Below, piece after piece: positions 13,901 to 23,064 of a stretch of DNA of 64,000 nucleotides. The translations under genes and the position numbers were made by a program. The stretch is taken from contig JAZOBE010000009.1 of assembly GCA_045595785.1 (NCBI GenBank), forward strand, positions 1 through 64,000, in the 5' to 3' direction. How positions within the stretch are numbered: the stretch's first letter is position 1; every line of letters starts with the position of its first letter. The stretch is from SFLA01 sp045595785. GTDB taxonomy: Bacteria > Bacillota > Clostridia > Oscillospirales > CAG-382. The notes beneath the pieces are model-generated. The model saw nothing but the letters and a program-made list of their open reading frames with translations, searched no databases and was not told the DNA's origin.

Positions 13901-15397
13901 ATGAAAAGAACGATATCGTTTATACTTATAGCCCTTATGCTGTGTGCGGTGCTTGCTGCGTGTAATGACAATACAGGCGAGCAAAGCGTTACCGACGTTA
14001 GCGTTGGAGATACGGAATACGGTGCAGACCTGCCCGTTAAGGACCTTGACGGCAGAGTTATACGTATTCTTTGCAGAGACTGGAACGCCAACGGAAGCGG
14101 AAGTATTCTTGGGTTTGGCGGTGAGATAATCCAGAGGGAGAATTACTCTGAGGACACGGCTTCTGCGGTGGACGTTGCAAAAGCAGAGGTGCGCCGTGTT
14201 ATTGAAGAAAGATACAACTGTGTGCTTACCGGTGATATAAAGGCAGGGGCACAGACCGAATTAAACCAGATAATACAGGACCAGATAGCATCCGGTGCCA
14301 GCGGAAGTGCGGCTTATGATATTTTGTTTGATAACATTATATACACCGCAGGCTCCTGGATAAACGGGCTGTACGTTGACCTTGCGGATATTGATACGAT
14401 CGACCTTTCCAACCCCTGGTGGGACCAGCAGGCGGTTAACGACCTTTCCCTTAACGGAAGCCTGTTCGTTGCCATGGGCGATATAAACACTCAGGATAAC
14501 GACGGGACCTGGATAGTATTCTTTAACAAGCGTCTTGCAGGCGAGCTTGCCGCCGAATATGATTTTTACGATATGGTAGATAACGACGAGTGGAACATGG
14601 ATAACTTTATATCCATCTGCAAGGGCGTTACCTATGACAGCAGCGGTGACGGAACGCTGGACGAGTTTGACACCTGGGCGCTGGGCACCGAGCTTTACAA
14701 CATCTACGTACACGCGCTGGCATCCGGTGAGAAGATCGCCGCAAAGGATGCAGACGATATGCCCTACCTTTCCTTCCAGACCGAGAGTATGTTTGATATT
14801 CTTTCGCAGATAAGCTCGTTCTACGGCGACAACAACACGGTTATGATTGCAGACGGCGGCAGATTTTCCGGAAAGGGATATCCCAACGTGTTTGAGGCAA
14901 CGGTTGTAAAGGCGTTTACCGACGGCAGAGAGCTGTTCTACATGGGCGGATTGATGAATCTTACCGCGTTCCGCGCAATGGAGGACGATTTCGGTATGCT
15001 TCCCATTCCCAAGGGCAACCCCGAGCAGGACAGATATTATCACTCGGTATCCTACCACCAGACCTCCTCTCTGGCTATTCCTCTTAACACTCCCGACGTG
15101 GAGGACCTTGGTCTGGTTATAGAGGCGCTGGGCGCAATGAGCAAGAACAAGGTTACACCCGAATACTACGACCGCACCCTTAAGCTTCAAGCCACCCGTG
15201 ACGATGAGTCCGGCAGAATGCTTGATATAATCTTTGATTCCCGTGTGTTTGACCTGGGTTATATCTACGGCTGGGGCGGAGTCGGCTCTGCTTTCTTTAA
15301 CACTGACCCCAACTACGCTTCCCGTTTTGAAGCGGTTGCGGACAAGGCGCAGACGGATATGGAAGAAACGCTGGAAATACTTGACGAATTAAAATAA
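13901..15397 (+). CDS. Extracellular solute-binding lipoprotein (ABC sugar-type), orphan
   Basis: 498 residues. Lipobox LAAC with Cys21, then an acidic linker and a two-lobed binding-protein fold like family 1 (oligosaccharide) receptors: DLDGRVIRILCRDWN near the start, DILFDNIIYTAGSWINGLYVDL and IVFFNKRLAGEL in the middle. I chose the ATG at 13901 because GGAGGGG lies 7 bp upstream; a longer in-frame reading would run through the repeat cassette and its promoter. No permease or ATPase gene is nearby, so any transporter partner is elsewhere. Transcribed from the duplicated cassette promoter and ended by a strong terminator. Confidence 0.85.
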   Translation: MKRTISFILIALMLCAVLAACNDNTGEQSVTDVSVGDTEYGADLPVKDLDGRVIRILCRDWNANGSGSILGFGGEIIQRENYSEDTASAVDVAKAEVRRVIEERYNCVLTGDIKAGAQTELNQIIQDQIASGASGSAAYDILFDNIIYTAGSWINGLYVDLADIDTIDLSNPWWDQQAVNDLSLNGSLFVAMGDINTQDNDGTWIVFFNKRLAGELAAEYDFYDMVDNDEWNMDNFISICKGVTYDSSGDGTLDEFDTWALGTELYNIYVHALASGEKIAAKDADDMPYLSFQTESMFDILSQISSFYGDNNTVMIADGGRFSGKGYPNVFEATVVKAFTDGRELFYMGGLMNLTAFRAMEDDFGMLPIPKGNPEQDRYYHSVSYHQTSSLAIPLNTPDVEDLGLVIEALGAMSKNKVTPEYYDRTLKLQATRDDESGRMLDIIFDSRVFDLGYIYGWGGVGSAFFNTDPNYASRFEAVADKAQTDMEETLEILDELK

Positions 15398-15411
15398 TCC
15401 CGTTACATAAA

Positions 15412-15442
15412 GGTTACCGCGAAAAAGCGGTAACCTTTTTTT
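15412..15442 (+). terminator. Terminator after the binding lipoprotein
   Basis: GGTTACCGC and GCGGTAACC pair around GAAAAA and are followed by seven T. Confidence 0.95.
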
Positions 15443-15462
15443 GGTATTGGGAAAACATATTA

Positions 15463-15491
15463 TTGACTTTGTTTTTTATTAGAGTTATAAT
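15463..15491 (+). promoter_or_regulatory. Promoter of the patatin gene
   Basis: TTGACT (15463-15468) and TATAAT (15486-15491), spacer 17 bp. Confidence 0.85.
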
Positions 15492-15539
15492 AAGGCGTTG
15501 TGCTGTGCATATTTTTATATAGAAAGGGGGCGCGGAAGC

Positions 15540-16385
15540 ATGAATATAGGTATAGTTCTGGCAGGCGGATTCGCAAAGGGCGCATATCAGGTTGGCGCAC
15601 TTAAGGCGATACGTGAACTAATTCCCGTGGAAAACATCAAATATATAAGCTGTGCTTCTATTGGCGCTCTTAACGGATATGCATACGCCACCAACAAGCT
15701 GGAAAAAGCAGAGGAGATGTGGAAGGGCTTTTGCGAAGGCGACGAGAGCATGTTTGTAATGAAGCTGCTCCGCGGTGAGAAGCTGCAGAACATTATTACA
15801 AACCTTGCGTCTCCCGAGGACAAGCTGGTATGCAAGATGTATACCACCGTCCTTAACATAAACACCATGAAGGTAAACTACGTTTCCATGAACGCGGTGA
15901 GACCCCACACAAGAAAATATCTGCGCGCCGGTATTGCGCTGCCTATGTTCAACCACCCCGTAAAGATTGAGAACTACAGTTATTTTGACGGCGGCTTGGT
16001 TGACGACGTGCCTGTTTATCCCCTCATGCAGCACAAGCTTGATTATATTATCTGCATTTATTTTGATGATTGCTGGTATACCTTTGAGGATGAATATTTT
16101 GACAACAAGATTATTAAAATATTCTTCCCCGACCCTGCCCGTGCAAAAAATTCCTTTGTAGTTACCCGTGAGAACATTGACAATATGATGGAAGCGGGAT
16201 ATGAGCGGGCAAGAGGAATTCTTAACCGTGTGTTTGAAAACGGCATTGAGGATCTGGACAGCATTTATAAAAACATTACCGTCCTTAACAGCGAAAACCC
16301 CAAAAAGCGCATACGCTTCACCACCGATACCGTTATTACCGGTCTTAACAAGGTGGCAAAGAAGATAACAAAAATACAAAAATAA
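15540..16385 (+). CDS. Patatin-like phospholipase/acyl hydrolase (281 aa)
   Basis: Serine acyl hydrolase with a Ser-Asp dyad. Oxyanion loop GGFAKG (9-14), nucleophile Ser40 in ASIGALNG (the usual GxSxG with Ala in first place), and DGG at about 148-150 with the catalytic Asp. No signal peptide, so cytosolic or membrane-associated, like RssA/YjjU-type proteins. I chose the ATG at 15540 because AAAGGGGG lies about 10 bp upstream; the frame extends further but would include the leader. Likely acts on lipid esters; the substrate is unknown. Single-gene unit between its promoter and terminator. Confidence 0.9.
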   Translation: MNIGIVLAGGFAKGAYQVGALKAIRELIPVENIKYISCASIGALNGYAYATNKLEKAEEMWKGFCEGDESMFVMKLLRGEKLQNIITNLASPEDKLVCKMYTTVLNINTMKVNYVSMNAVRPHTRKYLRAGIALPMFNHPVKIENYSYFDGGLVDDVPVYPLMQHKLDYIICIYFDDCWYTFEDEYFDNKIIKIFFPDPARAKNSFVVTRENIDNMMEAGYERARGILNRVFENGIEDLDSIYKNITVLNSENPKKRIRFTTDTVITGLNKVAKKITKIQK

Positions 16386-16413
16386 AAAGCACCGAAAAAA
16401 TCGGTGCTTTTTT
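16384..16413 (+). terminator. Terminator after the patatin gene
   Basis: AAAAGCACCGA and TCGGTGCTTTT pair around an A-loop. The stem begins inside the stop codon. It may also serve the convergent gene. Confidence 0.93.
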
Positions 16414-16491
16414 GTTCCCTCCAAGCTAACGTCTGTAGCCAAGTCTAAGCAAGGAAACTGTATAAACAAAGCTGAATGAACAGCCCCACGG

Positions 16492-17424
16492 CTATTTGCG
16501 CTGTGCGGCGCTGTATTCGTCCCAAAACGCCTTTCCGTCAAATCCTGCGTAATCCTCGGGAATATTGTTGGGGTCAACGTCAATTCCGCCGTTTTCACGG
16601 GACATTTTGCCTGCCAGCATTATCTCGATAGAGGTGAGCATATCCTCAAGAGGAGCCATAAGGCTTTCCTTGCCCTCCATATAGTCACAGAACTGGTTAA
16701 GCATAGCCTCGTAAACCTTGGAGGAATCTATCTTATAAACGTATGTGGTCTTGGTGGTGATAACGGTGAGGGTGGAGGGCTGCCAACCCTTCATACGCAC
16801 GTGGTAGGTGGCGGAAACACCGTTTTCAAAAAGCACGAAGAAGGTTTCGGTAGGTGCGCCGTCTGTAACGCCTGCGCCAACGTACTTGACTGATTTTGCC
16901 TTAACGCCGGGAAGGAACGCGGTAATGCTTTCCACAGCGTGAATAGCGTAGTTGAACTCGTCCACACCCACAGTGGCGATGATATGGGTTATTTCCCCTC
17001 TCTCATCCGACGGAATGGCATAAAAGGACTGATGCTCGTAGGTATATCTCATAGCAGAGGTGCCTAAGATGGTCTTGCCTTCCTTTGCCCAAGCGCGGAA
17101 AATTTCCATATCCTTACGGTTACCGCAAAAAGGCTTATCCACAAACACGGGAACGCCTGCTTCCACAAAAGGACGGCAGGTCTCTACATGCTTATCCCAA
17201 TCACATCCCTGAATAAAAGCGATATCCACCAGCGGAACCATCTCCTCCAAAGTGGCGCACTTGTGGGTCAGCCCGAACCTTTCCACAAAATTATTAACCT
17301 CCTCCTCGGTACGGAAGGAATCGTTATAAATTGCGGTATAGCGGGCACGGGAATCCTTTAAGAATATCTCTGCAAAGGAGGGCGCGTGGGAGGTATCAAT
17401 ATTAACGGTGCCTATTTTTATCAT
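16492..17424 (-). CDS. Gfo/Idh/MocA-family oxidoreductase (310 aa)
   Basis: NAD(P)-dependent sugar-type dehydrogenase. The N-terminal nucleotide-binding half starts IKIGTVNIDTSHAPSF, without the classic GxGxxG. The family signature is DKPF (Lys97-Pro98), with a His in NYAIHAVESI where the catalytic His is expected. The start MIKIGT at 17424 is preferred over an ATG 12 bp upstream, because AAAGGA would directly abut that codon. The glycine-loop departure makes the cofactor uncertain. Substrate unknown. It is separated from spoIIE by its own promoter. Confidence 0.85.
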   Translation of the reverse strand: MIKIGTVNIDTSHAPSFAEIFLKDSRARYTAIYNDSFRTEEEVNNFVERFGLTHKCATLEEMVPLVDIAFIQGCDWDKHVETCRPFVEAGVPVFVDKPFCGNRKDMEIFRAWAKEGKTILGTSAMRYTYEHQSFYAIPSDERGEITHIIATVGVDEFNYAIHAVESITAFLPGVKAKSVKYVGAGVTDGAPTETFFVLFENGVSATYHVRMKGWQPSTLTVITTKTTYVYKIDSSKVYEAMLNQFCDYMEGKESLMAPLEDMLTSIEIMLAGKMSRENGGIDVDPNNIPEDYAGFDGKAFWDEYSAAQRK

Positions 17425-17467
17425 ACAAAAACACACATCCTTTTGTAAAAAGATTTATTACGTTTTG

Positions 17468-17496
17468 ATTTTACCACCTCACCACCCCGTTGTCAA
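17468..17496 (-). promoter_or_regulatory. Promoter of the oxidoreductase, overlapping the spoIIE stop codon
   Basis: TTGACA (17491-17496) and TAAAAT (17468-17473), spacer 17 bp. The -35 box contains the spoIIE TGA. Confidence 0.88.
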
Positions 17497-19592
17497 TAGA
17501 ATCTTACGGCGCACACCGACATATCGTCTGCCGACCCGTTCTTGCGGCTTATCTCGGTAAGCGTAGTGGCGGCAACACGGAGATCCGCCCCTTTTGAAAA
17601 GGCTTTTGCTATGGCGGACGGGGATATATCCACCCCGTCGGACACCATTAAAACTATATCCCCTTTCTTTAATGAAAAGGAGGTCTGCTCCGGCACCACC
17701 TCTTTTATTATACCCATTGGCGGTGTGCGGGATTTTATAATATACTGCTTGTCCCCACGCAGTAAAAAGCTTGGCGGTGCCCCTGCTTTTACTATTTTTG
17801 CACGGGCGAGGACACGGTCTGCTTCCAGCATATCCACGGTGGTGAAGGTCTCGCCCGGAGAGCGCGAAAGGGTATCCCCCAGCAGGTGGAGTGCTGAATT
17901 CATATCGCCGCCCACACCTATTATTTTTTCAAGGTATAACGACGCAAGACGGGACACCATATTGGCTTCTCTGCCGCTTCCCATTCCGTCGGCAACAAGT
18001 GAATAAAAATATCCGTTTCCGTTTTCAAACATACTTACGGTGTCTCCGCACAGCGTTTCCCCGTCCTTAGCGGTAACCAATTTTACGGATTCGGTGCGCA
18101 GAGCAGGCACTGTGTTGAATACGGCGGTAACCTTTTCACCGCACAAAACAAACTCGGGCGGACAGACGCATCTGCCGACGGCACGGGCAATAACACGGGA
18201 AAAATCCCCTGAGGAAAGACGGATGCTGTCGGGCTGAACGCCGAACACCTCCACCTTACGCATACGCACGCCGGTAACCCGAACCTTTTCAAAATACACC
18301 CCGTTTTCGTTAAGTGCGTTTTCCACCTTTGGCACGGCGGCATCGTCCTCCGCAAGCTCGTTTTCCGCCTCCTTGGCAGAGACGGCAAGCATATTCGAAA
18401 AGCATTTGTACTGGTTTCCGAAATCCGCAAAGGTCTCTTTATCCTTGGCAAAGCTTTCCGCCGCACACTCTGTGGGAATTAAAGAAATTTCCTTGTAACT
18501 CGGGCATTTTTCACGGAGAGAAAAAGGCAATTCCTCAGGCAGGACCGTTTTTCCCTCACAGCACAGAGAGGTGAGATATGCGGCGATATCCTCCTTGTCC
18601 ATACCGCATCCGCCGCAGGAGGCGCACACACCGCCCAGCTTGTCCTTTACGGCAGGATAGACTCTGTCACGCAAGGGGGACGAATACAAATCCGACATAG
18701 TAAAAAACAGACCCGACAGCGAGGAAAACCCTGCGGCAAGGGATGCAAGCTTTGGCTCCGACGAGGAGAGGACTGCTTTTTGGGACGACGGCTTTTTCTT
18801 TACCAAAAAGGGTATAAACAAAAGTATTCCTGCCAATACGGCGGCGGCAACGGGAAGAATAATATCAAAGGACAGAATATACGCCCCTGCGGTTACCGAC
18901 AGCATAAACGCCAGAAGCAGGGAAAACACAGGGGCGTCTCCGCAGAAAAGCCCGTGGACAAGACCGTATATTCCCGTTACGGGTATGGAATATATCCCCC
19001 CTGCAATACCGTATATAAACCCTGCCGCGCCGGAAAGGGGAAAGCCTTTTTTGGTTGAAACTATTGATGTAAACAGCACAGCAGCCGCTGTTGCCACGGG
19101 AACGCCGTAAACCGAAAGCGGAGTAAAGGCACGGCACAATACCAGCCCCAGAGAAAGTATGTAAACCGAATCGAAAAACACGTTTTTGTCTTTACAAAAC
19201 ACAAAAACGGAAATAAACGGCGGAAACAGAACGGCGCAGAGTGTGAGCACCAGATTATCAACTGCTTGTCCGCCCCGTAAAACAAGGGTAACGGCAAGAA
19301 GAACCGAATATGCAAGAGACAAAAGCAAACATCTTAACAGAGTGTGCTTTCTTTTTCGGAACAAAAGCCGTATTGCGGCGGTATACACCACGGCAGATGC
19401 GGTTACAAGGCGGTATGACCCGAACAGGCAGGCGGAAATAAAGGCACCGATAAAGCAGGGAATGATATTTTCATCGGTTCCGCAGAGTAACGCCGTGCCG
19501 AAAGGGTAGACTCCGCCGTACAACGGGCAGGCGCCCGAAAGCAAGCCCAATAAAAACGGGCGCAGGGATCTGGTTACGGTTGACTTGGTCAT
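17493..19592 (-). CDS. spoIIE: Stage II sporulation protein E, SpoIIE
   Basis: Membrane PP2C phosphatase that dephosphorylates SpoIIAA to switch on sigma-F in the forespore, and works with FtsZ at the polar septum. About ten transmembrane helices fill residues 10-275, then a regulatory region with a CASCGGCG cysteine cluster. The PP2C domain is about 490-699, with GDTVS, the metal-binding VADGMGSG (about 536) and LMVSDGVDIS. 699 residues; Bacillus SpoIIE is somewhat longer (827). I chose the ATG at 19592 because AAAGGA lies 10 bp upstream. Its presence implies a sporulating lineage. No SpoIIAA, SpoIIAB or sigma-F genes are nearby. Confidence 0.95.
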   Translation of the reverse strand: MTKSTVTRSLRPFLLGLLSGACPLYGGVYPFGTALLCGTDENIIPCFIGAFISACLFGSYRLVTASAVVYTAAIRLLFRKRKHTLLRCLLLSLAYSVLLAVTLVLRGGQAVDNLVLTLCAVLFPPFISVFVFCKDKNVFFDSVYILSLGLVLCRAFTPLSVYGVPVATAAAVLFTSIVSTKKGFPLSGAAGFIYGIAGGIYSIPVTGIYGLVHGLFCGDAPVFSLLLAFMLSVTAGAYILSFDIILPVAAAVLAGILLFIPFLVKKKPSSQKAVLSSSEPKLASLAAGFSSLSGLFFTMSDLYSSPLRDRVYPAVKDKLGGVCASCGGCGMDKEDIAAYLTSLCCEGKTVLPEELPFSLREKCPSYKEISLIPTECAAESFAKDKETFADFGNQYKCFSNMLAVSAKEAENELAEDDAAVPKVENALNENGVYFEKVRVTGVRMRKVEVFGVQPDSIRLSSGDFSRVIARAVGRCVCPPEFVLCGEKVTAVFNTVPALRTESVKLVTAKDGETLCGDTVSMFENGNGYFYSLVADGMGSGREANMVSRLASLYLEKIIGVGGDMNSALHLLGDTLSRSPGETFTTVDMLEADRVLARAKIVKAGAPPSFLLRGDKQYIIKSRTPPMGIIKEVVPEQTSFSLKKGDIVLMVSDGVDISPSAIAKAFSKGADLRVAATTLTEISRKNGSADDMSVCAVRFY

Positions 19593-19688
19593 TTTTTCTT
19601 TTTCCTTTACGTTTTGTTCACACAAAAGTATAAACCCAAAAAGGGGCGGAAAAGTGTGAAATAAACAAGCAAAATAAGAAATTTTATG

Positions 19689-19716
19689 TTGATTTATTTA
19701 TTAAAAATGATATAAT
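19689..19716 (+). promoter_or_regulatory. Promoter of the serine hydrolase gene
   Basis: TTGATT (19689-19694) and TATAAT (19711-19716), spacer 16 bp. No clear sigma-A promoter for the divergent spoIIE could be read in the same gap. Confidence 0.7.
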
Positions 19717-19769
19717 AGTATAGATAATGGGAAAATATAATTTTTTGTGGCGCGGAAGGTGATGAAACC

Positions 19770-20480
19770 GTGATAAATGAATATCTTTGTTCTGACAACG
19801 CCGTTTTTGTAAAAGATATGGACACGGGGGAGATAATTGTCTCCCACAACGCAGACAAGGTGTTTCCCTCTGCCAGCGTAATAAAGCTGTTCATCCTTTC
19901 CTATTACCTTGATAAAGAGGATACTACCCTGTCCGTTACCCGTAAGGATATGGTGGGCACCAGCATTATTACCGAATTAAAGGTAAAAGAAATTTCCCTC
20001 TCCCACGCACTTACCCTTATGATAGCGTTTTCGGACAACACCGCAACCAATATTCTTATAAAGCAGGCAGGAATGGAAAGCATAAACGCCCATATTAAGG
20101 ATATCGGCTGTGAGAACACTGTTCTTGCCCGAAAGATGATGGATTTTAAGACCAGAGAAAGCGGTATTGATAATCTTACCACCCTTGATGATTGCTGTAA
20201 GGTTATGGAGAGGCTTAAAAAGCACCCCAAAGCAATGGAGATGCTGGGCAAGCAAAGGTGCTATGAGAGATTGGGAAGATATATTTTCGGGGACGCACAG
20301 CTTTATCTTAAGGTTGGCGACCTTGACGACGTGTATAACGACGTGGGTATTATAATAACACCCGAAAAAAAGACAAGATTTGCAGGAGTGCTTTCGTATA
20401 ATTACGACAGAAGCAAGGCAAAACGGCTTTGCGGAAAAACGGGGCTTATTGCCTGCGACAGCGACAGTATTTTGTTTTAA
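19770..20480 (+). CDS. Class A beta-lactamase-fold serine hydrolase (236 aa, no signal peptide)
   Basis: Penicillin-recognising fold: Ser36-x-x-Lys39 in SASVIKL, SDN at 88-90, and a third box KVG (about 180-182) in place of KTG, followed by NDVGIIITPE, the usual strand. There is no signal peptide or helix, so it is probably cytosolic and may not be a true beta-lactamase; related proteins act as esterases or have unknown roles. I use a GTG start at 19770 because AAGGTGAT lies 6 bp upstream and the nearby ATG runs at once into a stop. The next gene starts 8 bp after its stop, so they form an operon. Confidence 0.8.
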   Translation: MINEYLCSDNAVFVKDMDTGEIIVSHNADKVFPSASVIKLFILSYYLDKEDTTLSVTRKDMVGTSIITELKVKEISLSHALTLMIAFSDNTATNILIKQAGMESINAHIKDIGCENTVLARKMMDFKTRESGIDNLTTLDDCCKVMERLKKHPKAMEMLGKQRCYERLGRYIFGDAQLYLKVGDLDDVYNDVGIIITPEKKTRFAGVLSYNYDRSKAKRLCGKTGLIACDSDSILF

Positions 20481-20488
20481 GAGAAAAA

Positions 20489-22234
20489 ATGGAAAAAGTA
20501 AAAAGCTTTATTTGCAACCACTATATAATAATACTTATATGCCTGCTTCTTGTTGCGGGAATAATTATCCCCCTTTGCAACGTGCAGACCTTTTTGGGAC
20601 ACGACGTATACTTCCATATGACACGAATGGAAGCGTTGGCGCAGGAAATAGACGCAGGAAATATCCCTGCAAGGCTGTATTATTTCGTTTTTGACGGATA
20701 CGGATATGCGTCCCCTATGTTTTACGGAGACCTGTTCCTTATAATCCCAGCCCTTCTTATACTTATGGGCGTGCCTATGCCTTTGGCATACAAGGCGTTT
20801 ATGATAATTTGTCTGTGCGCCTGCGTGCTTATGGCGTATTACTGCGGTAAAAGGATGTTTGTTAAAAAAAGCGCGGCAGTCTGCTTTGCATTTACCTATG
20901 CGGTATCCTCTTACTTTGCGGTGGACGTATTTACCCGTGCCGCCGTTGGTGAGATGCAGGCGTTTATCTTTGTGCCGTTGGCTTTCCTCGGACTGCACAG
21001 CATTATCAACGAAAAAGGGAAATACTGGTATTACCTGCCCATAGGTCTGGCGGCAATACTGTTTTGCCATCTTATTACCAGCGTTATGACAGCCTTTTTC
21101 CTGCTGGTATATGCGTTGCTTCACTGCGTCAAGCTGGTTAAAAACCCCAAAAAGATATTGGGAATTTGCGCTTGCGCCGTTGTTTTCGCTTTTATTTCGG
21201 CTTCGTTCTTGTTCCCCATGCTGGAGCAGCTGGCGGACACCAAGTTCCTTTCCACAGACGGGTCAAGCGCCACCATATTCGGTACTCTTGAGCAGAGAAG
21301 TATGACTCTGCGTCAGCTTTTCTCGCTGTTTAATTTCAGCGTTACCAACGACCCGTGGATACCCAACGGTATTGGCTATCTGCCGCTTATACTTGTGGTG
21401 TTCAGACTTTTTGCGTTGAGAAAAGCCAAATTCTGCTCGGGAGATATCTATTTTATTACCGCAAACGTATGCCTGCTTTTGATGTGTAACGTTTTCCCCT
21501 GGGAAAGCGAGCTTCTCCAAAAGCTGGTGGGAACAATACAGTTCCCTTGGCGAATAATGCTGTTTGCCACTCTGTTTCTGGCGCTGGCAACGGCTGAGTA
21601 TTCCACCCGCCTTGAAAAAGAGGACGTGCGGATATTCACAAGCATTGTGTGTATTGCGGGAATTTGCGCGTTCGGAAGCGTGTATATCCCCCGCTACAAC
21701 ATTTACGCCGATTATGAGGAAAGCGGATATAAGGTCGTTTATTACAAGGATAAAAATATCGGCTATAACATCGGTACCGGCGAATATCTGCCTACCGGCA
21801 CAAACCGTTCACAGCTTTACAACCGCGGAAACGTTATTATTACCGACGGTGTGAACGATAAGTTTACCCAAGAGAAAAACGGAGATATGTATGTTCCCAT
21901 TCAAAGCGGTGAGAAAATGGGAACGTATATAGATCTTCCTCTTATAAAATACAAGGGATATTCCGTTACCTTTACAGGTGAAAGCGGAAAAGAAACCTCA
22001 CTTACCCCGTATTACGGAAAAAACAACGTGATTCGCGTTTATCTTAACGGTATAACCGAGGACGGCACCGTGCATATCACCTATTCGGGCACTGCAGTTC
22101 AGCATATATCCTTTGTTGTAAGCATACTGTCGGTTGCCCTGCTTTTGGGTTATATACTGTTCCGCTATTATAAGGACAAAAAGGCGGCTCCCGTTGAAGC
22201 AGAGGCTTACGAACCGGAACTTTCCGAGGAATAA
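20489..22234 (+). CDS. Polytopic membrane protein, GT-C-like (PTPS-related/YfhO-like)
   Basis: 581 residues with about ten to twelve helices and a C-terminal extracellular beta domain (about 405-540) before a last helix. The first loop after helix 1 reads GHDVYFHMTRMEALAQEI, then YGYASPMFYGDL. This matches the membrane family known as PTPS-related (PF10131), which resembles GT-C glycosyltransferases that use lipid-linked sugars; the acidic residue in GHD is in the place of their catalytic Asp. I chose the ATG at 20489; an upstream ATG would overlap the previous gene. It overlaps the convergent pdaA gene by 28 bp at the 3' end. Sugar transfer to wall polymers is a guess. Confidence 0.75.
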   Translation: MEKVKSFICNHYIIILICLLLVAGIIIPLCNVQTFLGHDVYFHMTRMEALAQEIDAGNIPARLYYFVFDGYGYASPMFYGDLFLIIPALLILMGVPMPLAYKAFMIICLCACVLMAYYCGKRMFVKKSAAVCFAFTYAVSSYFAVDVFTRAAVGEMQAFIFVPLAFLGLHSIINEKGKYWYYLPIGLAAILFCHLITSVMTAFFLLVYALLHCVKLVKNPKKILGICACAVVFAFISASFLFPMLEQLADTKFLSTDGSSATIFGTLEQRSMTLRQLFSLFNFSVTNDPWIPNGIGYLPLILVVFRLFALRKAKFCSGDIYFITANVCLLLMCNVFPWESELLQKLVGTIQFPWRIMLFATLFLALATAEYSTRLEKEDVRIFTSIVCIAGICAFGSVYIPRYNIYADYEESGYKVVYYKDKNIGYNIGTGEYLPTGTNRSQLYNRGNVIITDGVNDKFTQEKNGDMYVPIQSGEKMGTYIDLPLIKYKGYSVTFTGESGKETSLTPYYGKNNVIRVYLNGITEDGTVHITYSGTAVQHISFVVSILSVALLLGYILFRYYKDKKAAPVEAEAYEPELSEE

Positions 22235-22980
22235 ACTCCGTATTGAGAATTGTATAATTCGTCCAGCGTGCCGAATTCATACCCTCTTGCCCGTATATCG
22301 GTGATAAGACGGGAAAGAATGGCGGCGTTGGTTACGGAATTGGGGTGGAGAAGAAGCACCATTCCATCGTGGAGTGAGGACATTATCTTTTGGTACGCCC
22401 ATTCGGGGTCCTTTTGCTTTGAGTTATCCCAATCCGCATAGGCAAAGGACCAGAAAACGGTTTTATATCCCAAAGCGGTGGCGTTATCCAGCATTTGAGG
22501 GGACACGGTTCCCTCGGGGGGACGGAAGTATTTTTTCATTGTTACGCCGGTCTTTTCAAAAAGATGCTTTTCCGCCGAGGTCAGCTCGCTGTTTAGCTTT
22601 TCTGAAGAGACCACCGACATATCTCCGTGGGAATATGAATGGTTGCAAATAAAATATCCCTTGGAATCGAGGGTTTTAATAAGCTCACCGTCGGTGTTCA
22701 CAAAGGCGGGGAGAATAAAAAAGGCGGCGGTTGCGTCCATATCCATTAAGGTTTGGGCAATAGCGCGGACGGATTCGTTGCCGTAGCCTGCATCGAAGGT
22801 TAGATAAACCTTTTTATCCCCCTCCTTTCCCATAAACAGCGCTCCTTTTTCGGTAACCCATTTTTCACCGCCGTATACGACGGGCTGTCCTTCACCCGAT
22901 TTGAAGTACCAGCCCGAGGAGGCAAAAGCGGAAAAGGGAAAAAGAAAAAGCAAAACAAAAACAGATATTAATTTTTTAAT
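22207..22980 (-). CDS. pdaA: Spore cortex polysaccharide deacetylase, PdaA type (ATT start)
   Basis: NodB-fold deacetylase that removes acetyl from muramic acid on the way to muramic-delta-lactam in spore cortex. Catalytic TFDAGYGN (61-68), zinc histidines HSYSH (114-118), RPPEG, the PdaA-like FWSFAYADW, and LLLHPNSVTN. No ATG or GTG can give a proper signal peptide. An ATT at 22980 follows AAGGAAGTGA (9 of 10 matches to the ideal ribosome site) by 6 bp and yields (M)KKLISVFVLLFLFPFSAFA, a textbook signal peptide. The only other option, TTG at 22953, lacks the Lys-Lys and a ribosome site. 257 residues. A sequencing error in an ATG is possible. Confidence 0.88.
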   Translation of the reverse strand: MKKLISVFVLLFLFPFSAFASSGWYFKSGEGQPVVYGGEKWVTEKGALFMGKEGDKKVYLTFDAGYGNESVRAIAQTLMDMDATAAFFILPAFVNTDGELIKTLDSKGYFICNHSYSHGDMSVVSSEKLNSELTSAEKHLFEKTGVTMKKYFRPPEGTVSPQMLDNATALGYKTVFWSFAYADWDNSKQKDPEWAYQKIMSSLHDGMVLLLHPNSVTNAAILSRLITDIRARGYEFGTLDELYNSQYGVYSSESSGS

Positions 22981-23064
22981 AGTTGTTCACTTCCTTTCGG
23001 TAATATAGTTTTTGCAAAAGGAAGGGGAATAAAACGTAGTAATTTTTTGAAATGAGGTTTTTGT

